Positions 1-5,441 of a stretch of DNA of 5,441 nucleotides are shown one piece after another. The DNA lies in assembly GCA_035574455.1 (NCBI GenBank), contig DATLYT010000190.1, positions 1 through 5,441 on the forward strand, written 5' to 3'. How positions within the stretch are numbered: position 1 is the first letter of the stretch; the number at the start of each line of letters is the position of its first letter. The DNA comes from DATLYT01 sp035574455. Its GTDB lineage: Bacteria > Bacteroidota > Ignavibacteria > UBA10030. Made by a program: the position numbers and the translations under genes. The notes below the pieces were generated by a model, which was given only the letters and a program-made list of their open reading frames with translations, was not told the DNA's origin and did no database searches.

Positions 1-1301
1 GACGTGGGGAGATTGTTCTGACCGAATCCGTTAGGAACGCATACGGCAGGAACACCGACGGCATTCGTTCCGCCAATGACTGCCGGACCGCTCATGATAC
101 CGGGATATGCCTGATTGAAGGTGGTGTTGATGGGATACGAAACCGTCGAACGTGTTGGCGCGATGACGGCATCGAACTTCGAGAGCCACTCGTGCATCGC
201 CTTCCTCGCAATCTTGCGAACCCGCATCGCGTGGAGATAGTCGACAGCGAACACCATCATCCCCGAATATCCACCCCACCGGTCGTTCGGGTTTTGGAGT
301 TCGGCAAGTTTGCCGCTTTCGATCAAATCAACAAAGGCACTTGCTCCTTCCGCGCTCACGATCGTTCCCACGATCTGCCCCCACGGAAAATCGGGGAACT
401 CCACATCCATCGTGATATCGCAGAATGATCTGAGCTTTTCAATCGATGCCTCAAAATTCGCTTTCACTTCCGGCTGGACTCGCTCATAGGTACCTTTGAT
501 GACGCCGATTCTATAGCGCCGCTTCGTCGAACTTTGCCCCGAGTATCGGAACGGTCTTTTCACCGAAGTTTCATCATTGGGGTCGTAGCCTGCAATGGCT
601 TCGAGCACGATGCCGCAATCATCCGCCGTGCGACACATGGGACCGAGTTTGTCGAGCGTCCAGCAAAGCGCCATCGCTCCATAGCGGCTGACGAGACCGT
701 ACGTTGGCCGCAATCCGGAGACGCCGCTAAATGCGCACGGCGTCAGAATGGAACCGGATGTTTCCGAACCGATCGCAAATGGAACGAGGGCTGCCGCGAC
801 AGCAGCACCCGGACCGCTGGACGAACCACCGCTCCAGTAATCGAGGTTCCAGGGCGTCCGGGTAGGTCCCGTGTACGATGCATCCGCACTGTTGTAGCCC
901 ATTCCTCCGGCAAGCTCCACCATCTGTAGCTTGGCTGCAAGAACAGCGCCAGCATCGCGGAGTTTCTTCACAACCGTCGCATCGTAATCAAACACTTGAT
1001 TTCTGTACGGAGCAGCTCCCCACGTCGTCGGAATATCTTTCGTCGCGCAGAGATCCTTCACGCCATAAGGAATGCCATGGAGGAGACCCCGATACTTACC
1101 TGCTCGTATCTCTTTATCGGCCTGAGCAGCTTGCTGCAAAGCAAGGTCAGCAGTTATGGTCGCAACGGCTCCAAGCTTCGCGCCGTACTTCTCGAGACGA
1201 TCAAGATAGGCTTTAGTAAGCTCAGTCGACGTGATTTTCTTTGACTTCACAAGCTTCGAAAGCTCGCGAACGGGAGAAAATAAAATATCTTCGGAGAGCA
1301 T
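1..1301 (-). CDS. Amidase signature family hydrolase (C-terminus outside window)
   Basis: This is an amidase-signature (AS) enzyme, a family that hydrolyses C-N amide bonds with a Ser-cisSer-Lys triad. The frame is open from ATG at 1301 to the window edge, giving 433 codons without a stop; family members are usually about 450-550 residues, so the C-terminus is missing. All three catalytic residues are visible: Lys82 in GIPYGVKD, cis-Ser160 in WSGGSSSG, and nucleophile Ser184 in GSETSGSILTP. The 24-residue spacing between the two serines matches the family. An SD-like AAAGGA lies about 6 bases before the ATG. The N-terminus (MLSEDILFSP) is not a signal peptide. The gene follows the Tat-signal protein gene by 23 bases, so the two are probably co-transcribed. 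It is related to the GatA amidotransferase subunit, but no gatB or gatC is nearby and the motifs are those of general amidases. The substrate cannot be told from the sequence. Confidence 0.93.
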   Translation of the reverse strand, partial: MLSEDILFSPVRELSKLVKSKKITSTELTKAYLDRLEKYGAKLGAVATITADLALQQAAQADKEIRAGKYRGLLHGIPYGVKDLCATKDIPTTWGAAPYRNQVFDYDATVVKKLRDAGAVLAAKLQMVELAGGMGYNSADASYTGPTRTPWNLDYWSGGSSSGPGAAVAAALVPFAIGSETSGSILTPCAFSGVSGLRPTYGLVSRYGAMALCWTLDKLGPMCRTADDCGIVLEAIAGYDPNDETSVKRPFRYSGQSSTKRRYRIGVIKGTYERVQPEVKANFEASIEKLRSFCDITMDVEFPDFPWGQIVGTIVSAEGASAFVDLIESGKLAELQNPNDRWGGYSGMMVFAVDYLHAMRVRKIARKAMHEWLSKFDAVIAPTRSTVSYPINTTFNQAYPGIMSGPAVIGGTNAVGVPAVCVPNGFGQNNLPT

Positions 1302-1310
1302 GGGATTCCT

Positions 1311-1328
1311 TTCAATTACTTCAATTAC
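1311..1328. repeat. 9-bp tandem duplication with double in-frame stop
   Basis: TTCAATTAC occurs twice head to tail on the plus strand (1311-1319 and 1320-1328), between the Tat-protein gene and the amidase gene. On the coding strand each copy carries TAA in the same frame, so the Tat-protein gene ends in a TAA at 1325-1327 backed by a second in-frame TAA at 1316-1318. It looks like a simple slippage duplication. Confidence 0.75.
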
Positions 1329-1651
1329 TCAAGAACGCGGAAGGTAGAGTCCGGCTCGTCGCCGTTCTTTAGCTTGAATTCACGCAATCGCCGGGCTCGC
1401 TGGAGTGCTCCATCGAGATTGCGCAAGACATCCGATAATTGATCGGGCGTGAGATATTGCCCGTAGCGCTGGCGGACAATTTCACCGAGTAATTGGGCCT
1501 GCGTCGGCATGGTTGGGGATGGTTGTTGCTGCTGTGCAGGTTGTTGAGGACTTTGTGCTGTCGCGATGGCCATCGGATTGGCAATAGCAACCGCTGAAAC
1601 ACCGGCGACATTCTTTAGAAATCTTCGTCGCGATTCTTTTGTTCGGTTCAT
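1325..1651 (-). CDS. Small Tat-signal protein upstream of amidase
   Basis: This is a 108-residue protein with a twin-arginine signal: SRRRFLK at residues 7-13, then a hydrophobic Ala/Val-rich stretch to about residue 32, with likely cleavage near AIATAQ. A Gln/Pro-rich low-complexity linker follows (about 33-50), then a helical, charged C-terminal domain (about 50-95) ending in NGDEPDSTFRVLE. I chose the ATG at 1651 because AAGGGAGGT lies just upstream (1655-1663); an in-frame ATG at 1666 would swallow that RBS. The gene starts 1 base after the pspC stop, and its SD overlaps that stop codon, which suggests translational coupling. The amidase gene follows after 23 bases. The domain family was not recognised. 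Small Tat-signal proteins often act as exported partner subunits, so a role as partner or export carrier for the leaderless amidase is an inference, not a demonstrated function. Confidence 0.85.
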   Translation of the reverse strand: MNRTKESRRRFLKNVAGVSAVAIANPMAIATAQSPQQPAQQQQPSPTMPTQAQLLGEIVRQRYGQYLTPDQLSDVLRNLDGALQRARRLREFKLKNGDEPDSTFRVLE

Positions 1652-1652
1652 G

Positions 1653-1862
1653 CTACCTCCCTTCATTGGTCGTTTGTGGAGCGATCGGTACGATCATCCA
1701 AGCGATAAGATACCCTATGAGAAACGGAAAAATGCCTGTGCCGATGCAGAGCACAATGGCCAACAGCCGCACGATCGTCGGGTCAACGTCTAAATACTCG
1801 CCAAGCCCACCACACAGTCCGGCAATCTTCTTGTCGCGTTGAGAACGGAAGAGACGTTTCAT
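1653..1862 (-). CDS. PspC domain-containing membrane protein
   Basis: This is a 69-residue PspC-domain protein. The start KKIAGLCGGLGEYLDVDPT (residues 11-29) is the family signature, and one long hydrophobic segment follows (about 31-60) ending in IAWMIVPIAP, typical of stand-alone PspC domains. In the phage-shock systems of well-studied bacteria, PspC is an inner-membrane sensor or effector of envelope stress, but many short PspC proteins outside Proteobacteria are uncharacterised. The ATG at 1862 is preceded by AGGAGG with 8 bases of spacing. It is the first gene after a terminator, so it probably heads its own unit with the Tat-signal protein and the amidase. No pspA, pspB or pspF is visible, so membership of a classical Psp operon cannot be claimed. 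Confidence 0.92.
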   Translation of the reverse strand: MKRLFRSQRDKKIAGLCGGLGEYLDVDPTIVRLLAIVLCIGTGIFPFLIGYLIAWMIVPIAPQTTNEGR

Positions 1863-1911
1863 GGATATGCCCTCCTGGCAAGGAAATCGGGAGTAATAAG
1901 CTGAAAAAGGA

Positions 1912-1917
1912 ATTATG
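1912..1917 (-). promoter_or_regulatory. Possible -10 element for the pspC unit
   Basis: On the minus strand, CATAAT lies about 50 bases before the pspC ATG, just after the U-tract of the upstream terminator. It matches 5 of 6 bases of a sigma-70 -10 box, but no convincing -35 lies at 16-18 bases. An alternative pairing of TTGAAT with TATTAC further down has a 19-base spacer. A promoter is expected here from the layout; its exact position is weakly supported. Confidence 0.25.
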
Positions 1918-1920
1918 ATT

Positions 1921-1958
1921 CAAGAAAAATAACAAAGCCCGCCGGGATGGACGGGCTT
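1921..1958 (-). terminator. Rho-independent terminator after the toastrack gene
   Basis: AAGCCCG (1935-1941) and CGGGCTT (1952-1958) form a 7-bp GC-rich stem with a 10-base loop. Read on the minus strand, the stem is followed by a T-rich stretch including TTTTT (1925-1929). It ends the upstream unit whose last gene stops at 2014, and separates it from the pspC unit. Confidence 0.85.
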
Positions 1959-1969
1959 CGTATGAACGT

Positions 1970-2009
1970 TCTCGCTTTGCGAGACAGCCCCGACACAGAG
2001 ATTGTCGGG
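1970..2009 (-). other. Two extra hairpins between stop codon and terminator
   Basis: Two perfect inverted repeats lie between the toastrack stop and the terminator. TCTCGC/GCGAGA (1970-1975 and 1979-1984) has a 3-base loop. CCCGACA/TGTCGGG (1989-1995 and 2003-2009) has a 7-base loop. Neither is followed by a U-tract, so they are not complete terminators. They would form a structured 3' UTR and may protect the mRNA end or back up termination. Confidence 0.6.
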
Positions 2010-2013
2010 CAAG

Positions 2014-2829
2014 TTACCCCTCGCGCAGTCGATACGTTCCTTTATATGTTTCTAATCTCAAACTAGGTCCACCCCCATTAATACTGGTCCGGTATTCCTT
2101 CGATCGGTCTCGTTTTGACCGATACTGCTCCTCGATATTGAAATCCGAACGCAAGGAGCCTCTCCGACTCAGGTTGGCTTCCAGGTCAAACCCTTTGCCA
2201 CGGGGAATGGTAATCTCAATCTCCCCCTTATATGTTTCAAATCGATTGGACTTACCGAGTGCAGAATACTCTACCCGGACATCACCCTTATACGTTTCGA
2301 GATCAACGCTGCCCTCCACTCCAACAAGTCGAGCGTTCCCCTTGTAGGTGTTGAGCGAGATGTCGGACTTCACATCAGTGACGCTGGTTTCCGATTTGTA
2401 ATCTTTGATTTTCAAACTTGCCGTGCGGGGCATCGTGATGGTGTAATGCACAAAGGGAAGTGAGCCGGTGTCTCCATCAAACATATCCCAGAAGCTACGA
2501 TGCCGGCGTTTCAGCTTGGTGTAGTCGGACTTCAAGCGGACTTCTCGACCTGAGCCTTCAATGCGTACATCAGTGTCCTGCACCTTCTCTTCTTCGTCGC
2601 GCCTGCTGTCCCACATGCTATCATCCGCCTCGATGCGCGCCGAAATATCCACTTCCGCACGATCCCACGTCGTAATCGTGATACTTCCTTTATATGTATC
2701 GATCACGAGTCGGCCGTCTGCGTCCAGCGGAACGGATTTCTTGATCTCTCGTGACGCTTGCGCCGCGACGAGGTTCAACCATACTGTTGAGCATAACAGA
2801 AAAAAAACAGCATGCTTCAGGGTTCTCAT
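2014..2829 (-). CDS. Exported toastrack/DUF4097-type beta-repeat protein
   Basis: This is a 271-residue protein with a Sec signal peptide (about 1-24, ending VAAQA). The rest is predicted beta-rich and resembles DUF4097/DUF2807 'putative adhesin' (toastrack) proteins, which stack short beta-strands into a solenoid and act at the cell envelope. The motif TYKG occurs five times, at residues 45, 161, 179, 199 and 261, each within a strand of the type L-E-TYKG-x-V-x-V. A degenerate copy DYKS sits at 143. The central copies are 18-20 residues apart, about one solenoid turn. An acidic/charged insertion with few repeats spans about 68-120. The ATG at 2829 has GGAGG 7 bases upstream, and that SD is embedded in a hairpin. 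The gene follows the two-helix membrane protein by 74 bases and is the last before the terminator. The ligand and exact role are unknown; adhesion is only the family's database label. Confidence 0.85.
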   Translation of the reverse strand: MRTLKHAVFFLLCSTVWLNLVAAQASREIKKSVPLDADGRLVIDTYKGSITITTWDRAEVDISARIEADDSMWDSRRDEEEKVQDTDVRIEGSGREVRLKSDYTKLKRRHRSFWDMFDGDTGSLPFVHYTITMPRTASLKIKDYKSETSVTDVKSDISLNTYKGNARLVGVEGSVDLETYKGDVRVEYSALGKSNRFETYKGEIEITIPRGKGFDLEANLSRRGSLRSDFNIEEQYRSKRDRSKEYRTSINGGGPSLRLETYKGTYRLREG

Positions 2830-2834
2830 AGCGC

Positions 2835-2867
2835 CCTCCGTATCAAGGTTTATCCCCTTTACGGAGG
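2835..2867 (-). promoter_or_regulatory. RBS-sequestering hairpin in the toastrack gene leader
   Basis: On the mRNA, CCTCCGTA (2867-2860) pairs perfectly with TACGGAGG (2842-2835), giving 8 bp that cover the SD GGAGG. The stem continues with AAGG/CCTT (4 bp) after a 2-base GA bulge, leaving a 7-base loop. The start codon follows 5 bases after the stem. There is no U-tract, so this is not a terminator. It is placed to block ribosome binding, as in RNA thermometers or other translational switches. No regulator can be named. Confidence 0.65.
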
Positions 2868-2903
2868 TAAGACTACGGAAGTTTCAGGAAGGTTGGAGAT
2901 GGA

Positions 2904-3716
2904 CTACAGCAAGCCGCTGATATTACTGCCTTCGATGCCGCGGTGGGGTTCGATGTCGGCTCCATTTGCGAATCGGTGCTGCCCAAGTACGGAGAGATTC
3001 TGCCAGACGGGAGGGACAGTTTTGAAACGCTCTAAGCCATCCCGCGTAAGAACAGAACTGTAGATGGGATACGGCTGATCCAGTTCGTTTTCTCTCTCTT
3101 TGAGAGAGTAGATTTCAATGATAACCGTTTTAAAGTAGGCTTGTAGCAAGAGCAGGTAGCCATCCGATGCGAGAACTTGAATGAATTCAACCACCAGATT
3201 GAGAAACCGAGCGATCTGCTGACGATCCTGGCCACCGCGCCAATCGAGCTTACCAACTTTGACGCGAATCCACAATTCCTGCTGCACGGGATCCATCAAG
3301 ACCGTTTCAAGCGACGAAAAGAACGGATGGCGTTGTTTCAGCTCGTCATTCAGTTGCCAGATACCTAAGACAGGCGTCCTCTCGCCGCGCGCCAGGACTT
3401 CTAACTCGGTTTGGATGTACTCTTCCCGTGCGCGAACGCGGTGAGCGGCAATTTGTCGCAATGCCTCATCGCTCTGCTTCTTATCGTGGACAAGCTCGGG
3501 TTCGAGAAGAGACCGTTTGATATAACCGAGGAGGGACACCAAGAGTGAGAGGTAGGTAATAACGAACATCCAAACCGCCATCGCGCTATCGTAGGATGCC
3601 AGCCAGAGAACCATGGGAAGAGCGGACAGCAGAAGAATAACGATCGTGCCGATAATCCACGGGTCAAGCAACCAATGAACACGGCGCTTGAAGTACTTCT
3701 TCCTCTGCTGCTGCAT
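2904..3716 (-). CDS. Unrecognised protein with two transmembrane helices and cytosolic domain
   Basis: I do not recognise this family. The 270-residue protein has a very basic N-terminus (QQQRKKYFKRR), two hydrophobic helices (about 20-41 and 45-66) joined by a short loop (SYDSA), and then a charged helical stretch (about 76-110) that may be a coiled coil. A mixed C-terminal domain follows with a hydrophobic helix at about 165-202. Positive-inside reasoning puts both ends in the cytoplasm. The ATG at 3716 is chosen because GGAGGAGG (3721-3728) lies 4 bases upstream. An in-frame start at 3815 would overlap the DUF4198 gene by 43 bases and add 33 residues with no domain character. It lies 56 bases after the DUF4198 gene and 74 bases before the toastrack gene, so it is probably in the same transcript. 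It could anchor or sense for an envelope process, but this is only context. Confidence 0.85.
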   Translation of the reverse strand: MQQQRKKYFKRRVHWLLDPWIIGTIVILLLSALPMVLWLASYDSAMAVWMFVITYLSLLVSLLGYIKRSLLEPELVHDKKQSDEALRQIAAHRVRAREEYIQTELEVLARGERTPVLGIWQLNDELKQRHPFFSSLETVLMDPVQQELWIRVKVGKLDWRGGQDRQQIARFLNLVVEFIQVLASDGYLLLLQAYFKTVIIEIYSLKERENELDQPYPIYSSVLTRDGLERFKTVPPVWQNLSVLGQHRFANGADIEPHRGIEGSNISGLL

Positions 3717-3720
3717 ACGT

Positions 3721-3728
3721 CCTCCTCC
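3721..3728 (-). promoter_or_regulatory. Shine-Dalgarno that decides the start at 3716
   Basis: GGAGGAGG on the minus strand lies 4 bases before ATG 3716 (7 bases if counted from the first GGAGG). This near-perfect SD supports the shorter 270-residue form of the membrane protein over the 303-residue reading. Confidence 0.8.
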
Positions 3729-3772
3729 GTGCAATGAGCAGAAAAAGCGTTGGTTGGCGGTGCAGCAGGATT

Positions 3773-4588
3773 TTATCTCACTTCGAACGTCATCGAAGCC
3801 CAGAAGCTCTCCCAATCGACATCCGGCGATTCAGAAGGCAGCATGTAAACTGTTCTGACCAACCAGACACCTTTGTGCGTCAAACGAAACAGCGCGACTC
3901 CATCCTTATTGGTACGAGAAGATTGAGCATAAGCGCCGGGCTTGTGCTTCGCGCCCGAATAGGTTGCTGAAATCTTAGCCCCTTGCACCGGCTTGCCTTC
4001 GTACAACAGCCGGACACGCAGCGTGTCGCCCACCTTTTTGCTCGCCGGATTCTCAAGTGGAATCAACTCGATGCGTTGGCCGATAACGTGGCGGTATGCG
4101 TCCTGATTACCTTCACCCTGAGTCACAAACGTCTTGAGATACCGAGAGTAGCGTTCACGGCCGGGTTTGTTTTCTTCCTTCCGTTCTTTACGAAGTTTGA
4201 TGATCTGCTCAAGCCCTTCCTTTTGAAGATAGTTCGTGAACGCCTTCGGCTCGATCTCGATCTGCCGCGCCGCCCAATCAACCACGAAAAGATGAAGCCC
4301 CGCCTGTTCGACGTTCCGCATCACGCCGGAGGAATCTCCAAGCGGTTCCGGAACGACGCTGTCGAGCAACGTTCTACCGTGCCACTGGTGAAAGCGGGTG
4401 ATTCGTTCGGGATTCCACGGCACGTGCTTGCCGGGAAATGCATCGTCAATGTGAATTTCGATCTTTACCGGGCTGCCCTGCCTAGCACGATAGGGCTTTG
4501 CGATGAGGAAGCAATCGTGGGCTACTGCTTCCATGACGAACGACGCCGTGAGAAAGATCAGTGCAAACAGTCTATTCCTAGAGGTCAT
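3773..4588 (-). CDS. Exported DUF4198 domain-containing protein
   Basis: This is a 271-residue exported protein of the DUF4198 family. The signal peptide spans about 1-23 (cleavage AVA before HD). The mature N-terminus begins HDCFL, like the HD-start of this family. Family-typical segments follow in order: RYLKTFVTQGEG (about 149-160), IELIPLENPA (about 173-182), LYEGKPVQGAKI (about 195-206), NKDGVALFRLTHKGVWLVR (about 227-245) and the terminal DWESFWASMTFEV (258-270). Some DUF4198 proteins are linked to nickel or cobalt uptake as periplasmic components, and a metal-binding N-terminal His is plausible. No transporter genes are next to this one, so the substrate is unknown. I prefer ATG 4588, overlapping the end of the DinB gene by 11 bases. 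A TTG at 4603 is an alternative start but has GGGGG directly against it, too close for an SD. Confidence 0.9.
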   Translation of the reverse strand: MTSRNRLFALIFLTASFVMEAVAHDCFLIAKPYRARQGSPVKIEIHIDDAFPGKHVPWNPERITRFHQWHGRTLLDSVVPEPLGDSSGVMRNVEQAGLHLFVVDWAARQIEIEPKAFTNYLQKEGLEQIIKLRKERKEENKPGRERYSRYLKTFVTQGEGNQDAYRHVIGQRIELIPLENPASKKVGDTLRVRLLYEGKPVQGAKISATYSGAKHKPGAYAQSSRTNKDGVALFRLTHKGVWLVRTVYMLPSESPDVDWESFWASMTFEVR

Positions 4589-5081
4589 AGAATTTGAGGT
4601 CAACCCCCTTTCGGAGTTTGGTTATGTAAATAATCTGCCCGACGTGGCCTGAGAAATGTTCGACAACATGAAAGATGGCTTCGTGACAGGTGACGTCGTA
4701 CTTCTGGATATGCCGGACTTCGAGAATCTTCGACCGATCAAATCGCTCCAGCACGCCGTCGGCCTCAACAAGGGTTGCGTGCAGCTTGTTCAGCAGCTTC
4801 TCTTTCGGAATCTGCATTCGTTCGGCAAATTCCTGTGGCCGATTTCGCGTATCGGGCGCGCCACCCAGGCCGGTAATGATCCACTGCCGGACGTTCCCGC
4901 TTAAATGCAGAATCAGATTGCCGATGCTATTGTTCGTCTCATGCGCCCGCCACCAGATATCTTCATCGCTCAGCTCTTGTATACATCGTTCGATGCGAGG
5001 ATAATACTCGCCCAGGAGCTTCTTTCGAGCATACGCGATAAACTCATCGGCAATTTGTTCAGCAGTACCAGGGCTACTCAA
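4578..5081 (-). CDS. DinB/DUF1572-like four-helix protein
   Basis: This 167-residue protein resembles DinB-superfamily (DUF1572-like) four-helix-bundle proteins. The family pattern is visible: SIGNLILHLSGNVRQWI (52-68) and FHVVEHFSGHVGQIIY (137-152). His59, His142 and His146 are the likely three-His metal ligands. Related proteins include bacillithiol- or mycothiol-dependent transferases and many of unknown activity, so the reaction cannot be assigned. The start is TTG at 5081 with AAAGGTG (5086-5092) upstream. No ATG or GTG exists further upstream before an in-frame stop. The start overlaps the arfB stop by 8 bases, and its own stop overlaps the DUF4198 start, so three genes are chained by short overlaps and are probably translationally coupled. 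The pairing with ArfB is probably only operon context. Confidence 0.88.
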   Translation of the reverse strand: MSSPGTAEQIADEFIAYARKKLLGEYYPRIERCIQELSDEDIWWRAHETNNSIGNLILHLSGNVRQWIITGLGGAPDTRNRPQEFAERMQIPKEKLLNKLHATLVEADGVLERFDRSKILEVRHIQKYDVTCHEAIFHVVEHFSGHVGQIIYITKLRKGVDLKFYDL

Positions 5082-5441
5082 GAGACACCTTTCTCATTTT
5101 CTTTTTTTCACTCCGGATCTTCTTCGTCTTGAGTCGCTGCAACCGTGCGCTAACGGCGGGCTTCGTCGCAACCCGTTTCTTCCTTGGCTTCAGCGCTTTT
5201 TGCAAAAGTGCTATGAATTTATCAACCGCCCGCTGCTTGTTCTCCCATTGGCTTCTCGACTCCTGGGCAACCACGCGCAGAACGCCGTGACGATCAATTC
5301 TGGATGCGAGATGGGAAAGAATCGCTTGTCTCTGGTCTTCATTCAAGCTGGGAGAGTTCCGGACATCAAACAGCAGTTCTACCCGCGTCTCGAGTTTGTT
5401 AACGTTCTGCCCACCCGGACCTCCACTCCGAGAACTGCGGA
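5074..5441 (-). CDS. arfB: Peptidyl-tRNA hydrolase ArfB, 5' end outside window
   Basis: This is the C-terminal part of ArfB (YaeJ/ICT1 type), which rescues stalled ribosomes by hydrolysing the peptidyl-tRNA without a stop codon. The frame is open from the window edge at 5441 to TAG at 5074-5076. It begins RSSRSGGPGGQNVNKLETRV: the catalytic GGQ is encoded at 5407-5415, followed by the family's NVNK. The middle segment with ENKQRAVDKF is typical. The tail is strongly basic (RKKRVATKPAVSARLQRLK, then KKKMRK), as expected for the extension that enters the mRNA channel of the ribosome. E. coli ArfB has its GGQ near residue 26, so roughly 15 codons are missing here. A TTG at 5346 would give only a 90-residue fragment without GGQ and is not the real start. 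It overlaps the DinB gene downstream by 8 bases. Confidence 0.95.
   Translation of the reverse strand, partial: RSSRSGGPGGQNVNKLETRVELLFDVRNSPSLNEDQRQAILSHLASRIDRHGVLRVVAQESRSQWENKQRAVDKFIALLQKALKPRKKRVATKPAVSARLQRLKTKKIRSEKKKMRKVSLE

Noticed and set aside
534..1244. Several plus-strand open frames of 80-131 codons
   Set aside because: They are shadows of the amidase gene on the minus strand, which is open throughout and carries all catalytic motifs.
1..1301. Assignment of the amidase as GatA
   Set aside because: Motifs around the lysine and serines fit general amidases, the N-terminus differs, and no gatB or gatC is adjacent.
2560..2920. Plus-strand open frame of 119 codons across the start of the toastrack gene
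   Set aside because: It is antisense to a gene with a signal peptide and repeats, and its Ser/Arg-rich translation has no domain character.
3717..3815. 33-residue N-terminal extension of the two-helix membrane protein
   Set aside because: The extension overlaps the end of the DUF4198 gene and would include a strong SD just before ATG 3716, so the internal start is much more likely.
3983..4597. 204-codon open frame on the plus strand
   Set aside because: It lies wholly antisense to the DUF4198 gene, which has a signal peptide and clear family motifs. The plus-strand translation shows no recognisable domain and no good RBS.
5074..5346. A separate 90-residue basic protein starting at TTG 5346
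   Set aside because: The frame continues upstream without a stop to the window edge and includes the GGQ motif of ArfB, so this is just its C-terminal part.

Overview
All genes recognised here lie on the minus strand, so they read from high to low coordinates. The window looks like chromosomal DNA of an environmental Gram-negative-type bacterium: intermediate GC by eye, strong Shine-Dalgarno sequences, a Tat signal protein, exported beta-rich proteins and a PspC-like membrane protein. No marker fixes the phylum. Ignavibacteria/Calditrichota-like or Acidobacteriota-like lineages would fit, but this is a guess. No mobile element, CRISPR array, tRNA or rRNA was seen, and no gap without a gene exceeds about 150 bases.

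Layout in the direction of transcription. (1) 5441-5074 is the C-terminal part of ArfB, the ribosome-rescue peptidyl-tRNA hydrolase; its GGQ motif lies close to the window edge and its first codons are outside. (2) 5081-4578 is a DinB/DUF1572-like four-helix protein that starts at TTG inside the end of arfB. (3) 4588-3773 is an exported DUF4198 protein overlapping the end of the DinB gene. (4) 3716-2904 is an unrecognised protein with two membrane helices and a cytosolic domain. (5) 2829-2014 is an exported toastrack/DUF4097-type beta-repeat protein with five copies of a TYKG motif. Its ribosome binding site is buried in a strong hairpin. A rho-independent terminator at 1958-1921 closes this unit.

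A second unit follows: (6) pspC-like at 1862-1653, (7) a 108-residue Tat-signal protein at 1651-1325, starting 1 base after the pspC stop, and (8) an amidase-signature hydrolase from 1301 running off the window at base 1. The amidase has its complete Lys-Ser-Ser triad but no signal peptide of its own.

Functionally, the first unit mixes a translation-rescue enzyme with envelope or exported proteins of unknown role. The second pairs an envelope-stress-type membrane protein with a possibly exported amidase system. The points most worth following are the RBS-sequestering hairpin before the toastrack gene, the TYKG repeats, the PspC/toastrack neighbourhood, and the Tat protein/leaderless amidase pair.
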